This document shows positions 36,958 through 44,688 of a stretch of 64,000 nt of DNA, in pieces. The notes under the pieces are model-generated. The model made no database searches and was not told where the DNA came from. It saw only the letters and a list, made by a program, of their open reading frames with translations. A program made the translations under genes and the position numbers. Origin of the DNA: Stella humosa. Its GTDB lineage: Bacteria; Pseudomonadota; Alphaproteobacteria; ATCC43930; Allostellaceae. The DNA lies in NCBI RefSeq assembly GCF_006738645.1, contig NZ_AP019700.1:446001-510000 (forward strand). Reading direction: 5' to 3'. How positions within the stretch are numbered: the stretch's first letter is position 1; the number at the start of each line of letters is the position of its first letter.

Positions 36958-36988
36958 GGGGCCGGGGCTCTTTCGACGCCCCGGCCCC
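36958..36988 (+). terminator. GC-rich hairpin after array copy 4
   Basis: A perfect 11-bp stem GGGGCCGGGGC / GCCCCGGCCCC with a 9-nt loop and no T run. It is either a weak terminator or a 3'-end stabilising structure. Confidence 0.5.
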
Positions 36989-37053
36989 TCATCGAGCCGC
37001 CCGAAGACCTGGTCCTAACCGGGCATGGGCATTCTCCAGCACAGGGGCATGGC

Positions 37054-38637
37054 ATGAGCAGACTTATGGCGGCGACGGCAGTCGCCCTCACCTTGGCGGC
37101 CTACGGCATGGCCGAGGCCAAAACCTTCCGCTTCTCCTCTTCCGGCGACATCAACGGGCTCGATCCGCACCTCAACAACGAGGCGCCGACGAACGCGATG
37201 AAGAACAACGTCTACGAGACGCTGATCTTTCGCGACTATGCCCTGAAGCTGCTGCCGGCGCTGGCGACCGAGTGGAAGCAGACGGACCCCACGACCTGGC
37301 GCTTCAAGCTGCGCCAGGGCGTGAAGTTCCACGACGGCACGCCCTTCACGGCCGACGACGTGATCTTCTCGGTCAAGCGCAACCAGCATGAGCAAGGGGC
37401 GATGCGCACCGCTTCCTTGACCATCAAGGAAGTGAAGAAGATCGACGAGACCACGATCGACATCCTGACCGAGGGACCGAACCCGATCCTCGACCAGGAC
37501 CTGACGTCGGTCTTCATCATGTCGAAGCCGTGGGCCGAGAAGAACAAGACGGTGACGCCGGTGCGCGGCATCGTCGGCAACGAAAGCTATGCCAACACCC
37601 ATACCAACGGCACCGGGCCGTTCAAGATCCTGGACCGGGTGCCCGACACCCGCACGGTCCTGGTGCCCAACCCGGACTGGTGGAACAAGAAGCCCGAGCA
37701 CAACCTGACCCGCGTCGAGTTCCGCCCGATCGCCAATGCGGCGACCCGCGTGGCCGCATTGCTGTCGGCCGAGATCGACATGATGTACCCGGTCCCGCTC
37801 CAGGACATTCCGCGGATCGAGCGTACGGCCGGCATCAAGGTGATGCAGGGGCCCGAACTGCGCGTCGTCTTCCTCGGCATGGACCAGTGGCGGCCCGAAC
37901 TGCTGGACATGCCGGGCTCGGGCAAGAACCCGTTCAAGGACAAGCGCGTCCGCCAGGCGATGTACCAGGCGATCGATGCCGACGCGATGAAGCGCGTCGT
38001 CATGCGCGGCGTCTCCATTCCGACCGGCCTGATGGTCGGGCAGGGCGCCACCGGCTATTCCAAGGAACTTGACACCCGCTATCCCTTCGATCCCGATGGC
38101 GCCAAGAAGCTGCTGGCGGACGCAGGCTATCCGTCGGGCTTCACGGTCACGCTGGATTGCCCGAACGACCGCTACGTCAATGACGAGGCGACCTGCCAGG
38201 CCGTCGTGCCGATGCTGAGCCGCATCGGCGTGACGGTGAAGCTGAACTCGCAGACCAAGTCGAAGCACTTCGACAAGATCGGCCAGCGCTCGGGCAACAA
38301 TACCAGCTTCTACATGCTGGGCTGGGGCACCTACGACGCCTATGACATGCTCTACAACATCGTCATGACGGTCGATGCCACGCCGGGTGCGGGCTCCAAC
38401 AACAGCGGCCGCTACTCCAACCCCAAGGTCGACGAACTGACCAAGCTGATCCGCGTCGAAGTCGACCAGGAGAAGCGCAACAAGATGATCTACGACGCCA
38501 TGAAGATTCATAAGGAGGACTTCGGCCACATCCCGTTGCACCAGCCGCCGCTTGCCTGGGCCGCCCGGGATTCGGTCGCGTCGCTGCCGCAGGCGCCGAA
38601 CGACTATGTCATGCTGCGCTACGTCAAGATGAAGTAA
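37054..38637 (+). CDS. ABC transporter substrate-binding protein, family 5 (array copy 5)
   Basis: 527 aa. A short signal (MSRLMAATAVALTLAAYGMAEA) precedes KTFRFSSSGDINGLDPHLNN. This copy departs from the others at three cleft-side places: VGQGATGYSKELDTRY replaces APGI(N/A/V)GFSKEL; GWGTYDAYDM lacks two residues of GWTPGTYDAHNM; and HQPPLAWAARD replaces HQQALAWG(I/L)RD. The rest, including DCPNDRYVNDEATCQ, matches the family. It is followed by a very clear terminator. The ATG at 37054 has a weak ribosome site (AGGGGC). Confidence 0.92.
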   Translation: MSRLMAATAVALTLAAYGMAEAKTFRFSSSGDINGLDPHLNNEAPTNAMKNNVYETLIFRDYALKLLPALATEWKQTDPTTWRFKLRQGVKFHDGTPFTADDVIFSVKRNQHEQGAMRTASLTIKEVKKIDETTIDILTEGPNPILDQDLTSVFIMSKPWAEKNKTVTPVRGIVGNESYANTHTNGTGPFKILDRVPDTRTVLVPNPDWWNKKPEHNLTRVEFRPIANAATRVAALLSAEIDMMYPVPLQDIPRIERTAGIKVMQGPELRVVFLGMDQWRPELLDMPGSGKNPFKDKRVRQAMYQAIDADAMKRVVMRGVSIPTGLMVGQGATGYSKELDTRYPFDPDGAKKLLADAGYPSGFTVTLDCPNDRYVNDEATCQAVVPMLSRIGVTVKLNSQTKSKHFDKIGQRSGNNTSFYMLGWGTYDAYDMLYNIVMTVDATPGAGSNNSGRYSNPKVDELTKLIRVEVDQEKRNKMIYDAMKIHKEDFGHIPLHQPPLAWAARDSVASLPQAPNDYVMLRYVKMK

Positions 38638-38657
38638 CGACGGCCGATCCACGTCGT

Positions 38658-38684
38658 GGCCCGGCCGAAAGGCCGGGCCTTTTT
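38658..38684 (+). terminator. Intrinsic terminator after array copy 5
   Basis: A perfect 9-bp stem GGCCCGGCC / GGCCGGGCC closes a GAAA tetraloop and is followed by five thymines, a textbook intrinsic terminator. Confidence 0.9.
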
Positions 38685-38788
38685 CGTGCTTCGATAGATT
38701 CCGCTTGTCGATGGCGGCCGGGCGGGCAGTATGGCCCCAAGCCCTCGCAGGGTAGACGGGGGTTCCCAACACCATCCAGGGGATTTCG

Positions 38789-40372
38789 ATGAAACGGTGG
38801 ATTCTATCCACGGCGGTCGTGCTGGCGCTCGCCGCCCATGGCGCGGCCGACGCCAAGACCTTCCGGTTCTCCATGCCGGGCGACATCAACGGGCTCGATC
38901 CGCATCTCAACAACGAGAGCCCGACCAATGCGATGAAGAACAACCTCTACGAGACGTTGATCTTCCGCGACTACGAGCTGAAGCTGCATCCGTCGCTGGC
39001 GACCGAATGGCAGCAGACGGCACCCACCGTGTGGCGCTTCAAGCTGCGCCCCGGGGTGAAGTTCCACGACGGCACGCCCTTCACCGCCGATGACGTCGTC
39101 TTCTCGGTCGCGCGCAACAACCATGCGCAGTCGGACCTGGCGACCTACAGCTCGACCATCGCCGAGGTGAAGAAGATCGACGACCTGACGGTCGACATCG
39201 TCACCAACGGTCCCGACCCGGTGCTGCTGCAGAACCTGCCGGCCGTCTTCATCATGTCGAAGACCTGGTCGGAGAAGAACAACACCGCCGCCCCCGTCCG
39301 CGGCATCGTCGGCAACGAGAGCTATGCCAACCGCCACGTCAACGGCACCGGCCCCTTCAAGCTGGCCGAGCGCGTGCCGGACACGCGCACCGTGCTGGAG
39401 CCGAACAAGGAGTGGTGGGGCAAGGTCGAGCACAACCTGACCCGCGTCGAGTTGCGACCGATCGCCAATGCGGCCACCCGGGTAGCCGCCCTGCTGTCGG
39501 GCGAGATCGACATGATGCACCCCGTGCCCTTGCAGGACGTGCCGCGCCTGAAGCGCACGGCCGGCGTGAAGGTGCTGGAAGGGCCCGAGCTGCGGACGAT
39601 CTTCTTCGGCATGGACCAGCATCGCGACGAGCTGATGGACATGCCGGGCACGGGCAAGAATCCGTTCAAGGACAAGCGCGTTCGGCAGGCCTTCTACCAG
39701 GCGATCGACATCAACGCGATCCAGCGGGTCGTCATGCGCGGCGCCTCGACGCCGACCGGCATCATGATCGCGCCGGGCATCGTCGGCTTCTCCAAGGAAA
39801 TGAACGAGCGCTATCCGTTCGATCCCGAGGGCGCCAAGAAGCTGCTGACCGAGGCGGGATATCCCAACGGCTTCCCCGTCACCCTCGACTGCCCGAACGA
39901 CCGCTACGTCAATGACGAGGCGATCTGCCAGGCCGTCGTGCCGATGCTGACCCGCATCGGCGTGCAGCTGAAGCTGAACTCGCAGACCAAGTCCAAGCAC
40001 TTCGACAAGATCGGCGAGCGGCAGAACTGGAACACCAGCTTCTATATGCTGGGCTGGACGCCGGGCAGCTACGACGCCCACAACATGCTCTACAACATCA
40101 TCTCGATGGGGGCGGGGCCGGGCTCGGGCTCGAACAACAGCGGGCGCTACAACAACCCGCGGGTGAACGACCTGACCGCCCGCATCGGCGTCGAGACCGA
40201 CCAGGAGAAGCGGTCGGCGATGATCCAGGAGGCCATGAAGATCCACAAGGAGGACTTCGGCCACATCCCGCTGCACCAGCAGGCCCTGGCATGGGCCATC
40301 CGCGACACCGTCGTGACCCTGCCGCAGGCGCCCAACGATGCGCTGATGGTACGATTCGTGAAGATGAAGTAG
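38789..40372 (+). CDS. ABC transporter substrate-binding protein, family 5 (array copy 6)
   Basis: 527 aa. The signal MKRWILSTAVVLALAAHGAADA precedes KTFRFSMPGDINGLDPHLNN. It is full length, with the general family blocks, APGIVGFSKEMNERYPFD and GWTPGSYDAHNMLYNIISMG. It shares a 60-nt identical run (39890-39949) with copies 1 and 2. It is the last binding protein before the permeases, 223 nt upstream of the first permease. The ATG follows a CAGGGGATTTCG ribosome site. Confidence 0.92.
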   Translation: MKRWILSTAVVLALAAHGAADAKTFRFSMPGDINGLDPHLNNESPTNAMKNNLYETLIFRDYELKLHPSLATEWQQTAPTVWRFKLRPGVKFHDGTPFTADDVVFSVARNNHAQSDLATYSSTIAEVKKIDDLTVDIVTNGPDPVLLQNLPAVFIMSKTWSEKNNTAAPVRGIVGNESYANRHVNGTGPFKLAERVPDTRTVLEPNKEWWGKVEHNLTRVELRPIANAATRVAALLSGEIDMMHPVPLQDVPRLKRTAGVKVLEGPELRTIFFGMDQHRDELMDMPGTGKNPFKDKRVRQAFYQAIDINAIQRVVMRGASTPTGIMIAPGIVGFSKEMNERYPFDPEGAKKLLTEAGYPNGFPVTLDCPNDRYVNDEAICQAVVPMLTRIGVQLKLNSQTKSKHFDKIGERQNWNTSFYMLGWTPGSYDAHNMLYNIISMGAGPGSGSNNSGRYNNPRVNDLTARIGVETDQEKRSAMIQEAMKIHKEDFGHIPLHQQALAWAIRDTVVTLPQAPNDALMVRFVKMK

Positions 40373-40385
40373 CGCCGCTTGGTCG

Positions 40386-40414
40386 CCCCGTCCTGGCTGG
40401 GGGCCGGGACGGGG
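40386..40414 (+). terminator. Hairpin after array copy 6
   Basis: An 8-bp stem CCCCGTCC / GGACGGGG with a 13-nt loop and no T run. It could lower but not stop read-through into the permease genes. Confidence 0.4.
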
Positions 40415-40444
40415 TGGTCCGGGAATTGCGGCACGGGAAAGGCG

Positions 40445-40474
40445 TTGACGGCGGTTTTGCGACCGGCCTAGTTA
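40445..40474 (+). promoter_or_regulatory. Candidate promoter for the permease-ATPase genes
   Basis: TTGACG, near the ideal -35 box, lies 18 nt before TAGTTA. This would give the four transporter core genes their own transcript, independent of copy 6. The -10 match is modest. Confidence 0.35.
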
Positions 40475-40536
40475 CAAGGCTTCCGGCATAGCCCGAAAAT
40501 TGGGCAGTCGGCAGGGTTTGGGGGAGAGTGAGGGGA

Positions 40537-40599
40537 ATGAGCCAGGAATCCGCTAGGCAGGACCTGCCTGCTGCCAGCGCGGGAGGGCGGAAACGATGA
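40537..40599 (+). CDS. Possible 20-aa leader ORF upstream of the first permease
   Basis: An ATG with a strong GAGGGGA ribosome site opens a 20-codon frame (MSQESARQDLPAASAGGRKR) whose TGA overlaps the permease ATG as ATGA. If translated, it would couple ribosomes into the permease. There is no known homologous leader, and it may be chance. Confidence 0.3.
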   Translation: MSQESARQDLPAASAGGRKR

Positions 40600-41582
40600 T
40601 CGCGTTCATCATCCGCCGGCTGCTGCAATCCGTGATCGTCATGCTGGTGGTGTCGTTCGTCTCCTTCAGCATGTTCAATTTCCTGGGCGACCCGATCAAC
40701 AACATGGTCGGCCAGGATGCGACGGAGGCAGAGCGCGAGAACCTTCGCCGCGTGCTGGGGCTCGACAAGCCCTTCTACCTGCAGTTCCTGGTCTATCTGG
40801 GCAACGCCATCCAGGGGAACTTCGGCACCTCCTACCGGCTCGGCATGCCGGTGGTGAACGCGCTGGCCGAGCGCCTCCCGGCGACGCTGGAGCTGGTGTT
40901 CTGCGCGGCGGGCCTGGCCCTCCTGGTGGGCGTGCCGCTCGGCGTCTATACGGGCCTGCACCGCGACCGCTGGCTCAGCAAGGTGTTCCTCACCCTGTCG
41001 CTGATCGGCATCTCGCTGCCGACCTTCCTCATCGGCATCCTGCTCATCCTGTTCTTCGCCGTGTATCTCGGCTGGCTGCCGTCCTTCGGGCGCGGCGACG
41101 TGGTCCAGCTCGGCTTCTGGTCGACCGGCTTCTTCACGCTCTCGGGCATCAAGGCGCTGGTCCTGCCGTCGATCACGCTGGCGCTGTTCCAGCTAACGCT
41201 CGTCATGCGCCTGGTGCGGGCCGAGATGCTGGAGGTGCTGCGCACCGACTACATCAAGTTCGCGCGCGCCCGCGGCCTGTCCAACCGGGCGGTGCATTTC
41301 GGCCATGCGCTGGCGAACACGATGGTGCCGGTCATCACCATCACCGGCCTCCAGATCGGCTCGCTGATCGCGTTCGCGATCGTGACCGAGACGGTGTTCC
41401 AGTGGCCGGGCATGGGCCTGCTCTTCCTGCAGGCGGTGCAGTTCGTCGACATCCCGGTGATGTCGTCCTACCTGGTGCTGATCGCCTTCTTCTTCGTCGC
41501 GATCAACCTGATCGTCGACCTGCTCTACTACTTCGTCGACCCGCGACTGCGCGCCGATCGCGCCGTCGCCGGCGGCCACTGA
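40596..41582 (+). CDS. ABC transporter permease, DppB/OppB type
   Basis: 328 aa with six predicted transmembrane helices; it starts MIAFIIRRLLQSVIVMLVVSFVSFSMFNFLGDP, the usual DppB N-terminus with the GDP loop. The cytoplasmic EAA-type coupling loop is FARARGLSNRAVHFGHALANTMVP. It forms half of the inner-membrane channel with the next gene. The six upstream binding proteins are its evident partners. The gene ends 17 nt before the second permease. Confidence 0.93.
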   Translation: MIAFIIRRLLQSVIVMLVVSFVSFSMFNFLGDPINNMVGQDATEAERENLRRVLGLDKPFYLQFLVYLGNAIQGNFGTSYRLGMPVVNALAERLPATLELVFCAAGLALLVGVPLGVYTGLHRDRWLSKVFLTLSLIGISLPTFLIGILLILFFAVYLGWLPSFGRGDVVQLGFWSTGFFTLSGIKALVLPSITLALFQLTLVMRLVRAEMLEVLRTDYIKFARARGLSNRAVHFGHALANTMVPVITITGLQIGSLIAFAIVTETVFQWPGMGLLFLQAVQFVDIPVMSSYLVLIAFFFVAINLIVDLLYYFVDPRLRADRAVAGGH

Positions 41583-41599
41583 CCGCGGGGGAGGCCGCC

Positions 41600-42532
41600 A
41601 TGACGGATGTGACTGCACCCCCCGGCGCGCTGCGACGGATCGTCGACAGCGACGTCTTCTACAGCTTCCGCCGCTCCAAGGTGACGGTGGTGGCCGCGAT
41701 CGTGACCGCGGTCATCGTCATCGGCTCGATGCTGGGCCCGTGGATCGCCCCGCACGATACCTACGACGTGCGCAGCCTGAACCTGCTCGACGCCTTCACC
41801 CCGCCGGTCTGGTCCGAGGGCGGCAACCCCAGCTACCTGCTGGGCACCGACGACCAGGGGCGCGACGTCTTCTCGACCATCCTGCTGGGCGCGCGCGTGT
41901 CGCTCCTGGTCGGCTTCTGCGCCACGCTCTTCGCCATGACGATGGGCGTCCTGCTGGGGCTGATCAGCGGCTATGTCGGCGGCACCACCGATGCGGTCAT
42001 CATGCGCATCGCCGACATCAAGCTGTCCTTCCCGGCCATCCTGATCGCGCTCCTGATCGACGGCGTGGCGCGCGGCATCATCCCGCGCGACATGCATGAC
42101 GACCTGGCGCTCTACGTCGTCATCTTCGCCATCGGCATCTCCAACTGGGTGGCCTATGCCCGCACCGTGCGCGGCTCGACCCTGGTGGAGAAGAACAAGG
42201 AGTACGTCCAGGCCGCCCGGATCATCGGCCTGCATCCCTTCACCATCATGATCCGCCATGTGCTGCCGAACGTGCTGGGGCCGGTGCTGGTCATCGGCAC
42301 GCTGGGCCTGGCGGGCGCGATCCTGGCGGAGGCGACGCTGAGCTTCCTCGGCGTCGGCGTGCCGCCCACGCGCCCCTCGCTCGGCACGCTGATCCGCGTC
42401 GGCAACAACTTCCTGTTTTCCGGCGAATGGTGGATGACGATTTTCCCCGGCGTCATGCTCGTGGTCCTGGTCCTGGCGGTGAACCTGCTGGGCGACTGGC
42501 TCCGCGACGCGCTCAACCCGAAGCTCCGCTGA
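41600..42532 (+). CDS. ABC transporter permease, DppC/OppC type
   Basis: 310 aa. A cytoplasmic N-terminus is followed by a first helix (VTVVAAIVTAVIVIGSMLGPWIAP), a periplasmic loop with LLGTDDQGRDVFSTILLGARVS (the DppC signature), and five more helices. The EAA loop is YVQAARIIGLHPFTIMIRHVLPN. The ATG at 41600 follows GGGGGAGG; an upstream open frame overlaps the first permease and was rejected. Its stop shares one base with the next start (TGATG). Confidence 0.93.
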   Translation: MTDVTAPPGALRRIVDSDVFYSFRRSKVTVVAAIVTAVIVIGSMLGPWIAPHDTYDVRSLNLLDAFTPPVWSEGGNPSYLLGTDDQGRDVFSTILLGARVSLLVGFCATLFAMTMGVLLGLISGYVGGTTDAVIMRIADIKLSFPAILIALLIDGVARGIIPRDMHDDLALYVVIFAIGISNWVAYARTVRGSTLVEKNKEYVQAARIIGLHPFTIMIRHVLPNVLGPVLVIGTLGLAGAILAEATLSFLGVGVPPTRPSLGTLIRVGNNFLFSGEWWMTIFPGVMLVVLVLAVNLLGDWLRDALNPKLR

Positions 42533-43518
42533 TGCAGAACGCTCCTCTTCTTCGGGTCGAGAACCTCAAGGTCGAGTTTCCCACCCGCCGCGGCCGCCTC
42601 GTGGCCGTCGACGACGTATCCTTCGACATCGCGCCCGGCGAGGTGCTGGGCGTGGTGGGTGAATCGGGTGCCGGCAAGTCGATGACCGGGTCTGCCATCA
42701 TCGGCCTGCTGGAGCCGCCCGGCCGCATCGCCGGCGGATCGATCTCGCTCGACGGGCGCCGGATCGACAATCTCCCCTACGAGGAGATGCGCAAGATTCG
42801 CGGCAAGCACATCGGCGCCATCTTCCAGGACCCGCTGACCAGCCTCAACCCGCTCTACTCGGTCGGCAAGCAACTGGTCGAGACGATCCTGACCCATTCC
42901 GACATGTCGCTGACGGCGGCGCGCGAGCGGGCGCTGGCCCTGCTGCGCGAGGTCGGCATTCCCGCTCCCGAGCGCCGGATCGAGCAGTATCCGCACCAGT
43001 TCTCGGGTGGCATGCGCCAGCGCGTCGTCATCGCGCTGGCACTTTGCGCCAATCCGCGACTGATCGTGGCCGACGAGCCGACGACGGCCCTCGACGTGTC
43101 GATCCAGGCGCAGATCATCGCGCTCCTGAAGCGGCTATGCCGCGAGCACGGCACGGCGGTGATGCTGGTCACCCACGACATGGGCGTGATCGCCGAGACG
43201 GCCGACCGGGTGGCGGTCATGTATGCCGGCCGCGTGGCCGAGATCGGCCCCGTGCGCGACGTCATCAAGAACCCCAAGCACCCCTACACGGTCGGCCTCA
43301 TGGGCTCGATCCCGCGCATGGGTCGCGACGAGGCGCGCCTGACCCAGATCGACGGGTCGATGCCGCGCCTGACCGAGATCCCGACCGGCTGCGCCTTCAA
43401 CCCGCGCTGCCCGCTGGTGTTCGACCGCTGCCGGCGGGAACGGCCCGACCTGATCGACGTCGGTCCGTTCCACCAGGTCTCCTGCTGGAAATATGCCGAG
43501 GGGGTGGGACATGCTTAA
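42532..43518 (+). CDS. ABC transporter ATPase, DppD/OppD type
   Basis: 328 aa. The nucleotide-binding domain is complete: Walker A GESGAGKSM, ABC signature FSGGMRQRV, Walker B LIVADEPTTALD and H-loop VTHDMG. The C-terminal oligopeptide-transporter domain has the cysteine motif GCAFNPRCPLVFDRC, which in relatives can hold an Fe-S cluster. It couples ATP hydrolysis to import with DppF. Coding overlaps both neighbours (1 nt and 8 nt). Confidence 0.94.
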   Translation: MQNAPLLRVENLKVEFPTRRGRLVAVDDVSFDIAPGEVLGVVGESGAGKSMTGSAIIGLLEPPGRIAGGSISLDGRRIDNLPYEEMRKIRGKHIGAIFQDPLTSLNPLYSVGKQLVETILTHSDMSLTAARERALALLREVGIPAPERRIEQYPHQFSGGMRQRVVIALALCANPRLIVADEPTTALDVSIQAQIIALLKRLCREHGTAVMLVTHDMGVIAETADRVAVMYAGRVAEIGPVRDVIKNPKHPYTVGLMGSIPRMGRDEARLTQIDGSMPRLTEIPTGCAFNPRCPLVFDRCRRERPDLIDVGPFHQVSCWKYAEGVGHA

Positions 43519-44587
43519 GGCCGCACCAGCCCGGGCGCAGTTCCAGGGCATCGACAAGGACGCCCCGCCCTTCGTTCGCGTCGAGGGGCTGAGCCGCTAT
43601 TTCGACGTGTCGCCGCCGCTGCTCAACCGCATGCTGGAGGGCAAGTCCCGCCAGATCCTGAAGGCGGTCGACGGCATCGACTTTGCCATCGGCAAGGGCG
43701 AGACCTTCTCGCTGGTCGGCGAGTCCGGCTGCGGCAAGTCGACCGTGGCCCGGCTCGTGGTCGGGCTCTATCGCGCCACCGACGGCACGATCGAGTTCGA
43801 TGGCCATGATTTCGGCCGCATGACGACGCGCGCTGCCATGGCGCCGATCCGCTCGCGCATCCAGATGATCTTCCAGGATCCCTATGCCAGCCTCAATCCG
43901 CGCTGGCGCGTCCGCGAGATCATCGCCGAGCCGATCCGCGCCTATCGCCTGCTGTCGGGCGACAAGGCGATCAATGCGCGGGTCGACGAGCTGCTGCGCC
44001 AGGTCCGCCTGACGCCGGCGGACGGCACCAAGTTCCCGCACGAATTCTCGGGCGGACAACGCCAGCGCATCTCGATCGCGCGTGCGCTCGCGAGCAATCC
44101 CGAGTTCCTCGTCTGCGACGAGCCCACCTCGGCGCTCGACGTGTCGGTGCAGGCCCAGATCCTCAACCTGATGAAGGATCTCCAGCGCGAGCTGGGGCTG
44201 ACCTATCTCTTCATTTCGCACAATCTGGCGGTCGTCTATCACATCTCGGACCGGGTCGGTGTGATGTACCTGGGCCGCCTGGCCGAGGTAGCACCGGTCA
44301 AGACCTTGTTCCGCCAGCCGCGCCACCCCTACACGCGTATGCTGCTGGACACGATCCCGGACATGGACATGACCGGGCGCCAGCGCCACCCCGTCGCGGG
44401 CGAGGTGCCGAGCCCGATCAATCCGCCGTCCGGCTGTTCGTTCCACCCGCGCTGCCCGTTCGCCAACGATCGGTGCAAGGCGGAGCGGCCGAATCCGATC
44501 CGGGTCGGCGATGCCTTCATCGCCTGCCACGGCGTGGAAGAGGGGCGGGTGCCCGACGGTCCGATCGGAACGGCACAGGCCGCATAG
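43511..44587 (+). CDS. ABC transporter ATPase, DppF/OppF type
   Basis: 358 aa, from the ATG overlapping the dppD-type stop by 8 nt. It has Walker A GESGCGKST, signature FSGGQRQRI, Walker B LVCDEPTSALD, an H-loop with FISHNL, and the C-terminal GCSFHPRCPFANDRC motif. It pairs with the preceding ATPase as the engine for the importer. It could also serve the ATPase-less importer at 50.9-54.5 kb, which is an inference. Confidence 0.94.
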   Translation: MLKAAPARAQFQGIDKDAPPFVRVEGLSRYFDVSPPLLNRMLEGKSRQILKAVDGIDFAIGKGETFSLVGESGCGKSTVARLVVGLYRATDGTIEFDGHDFGRMTTRAAMAPIRSRIQMIFQDPYASLNPRWRVREIIAEPIRAYRLLSGDKAINARVDELLRQVRLTPADGTKFPHEFSGGQRQRISIARALASNPEFLVCDEPTSALDVSVQAQILNLMKDLQRELGLTYLFISHNLAVVYHISDRVGVMYLGRLAEVAPVKTLFRQPRHPYTRMLLDTIPDMDMTGRQRHPVAGEVPSPINPPSGCSFHPRCPFANDRCKAERPNPIRVGDAFIACHGVEEGRVPDGPIGTAQAA

Positions 44588-44614
44588 GCCGGCGGTCAGG
44601 CTCGCCTGAACAAT

Positions 44615-44637
44615 CCCCGGGGTCGAGCGCCCCGGGG
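44615..44637 (+). terminator. Hairpin after the importer genes
   Basis: CCCCGGGG and CCCCGGGG form an 8-bp stem with a 7-nt loop, 28 nt after the dppF-type stop. It lacks a T run, so it is a possible weak terminator before the sensor kinase gene. Confidence 0.35.
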
Positions 44638-44688
44638 GGACCCGCCGCCTGGGTCGGGCGTGCAGCGAAACCGGTCGAGGGGGCAGCG

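Noticed and set aside
30060-40276. Long minus-strand frames opposite the binding-protein array
   Set aside because: They repeat because the plus-strand genes are paralogous; their products are antisense-type, low complexity, with no start context.
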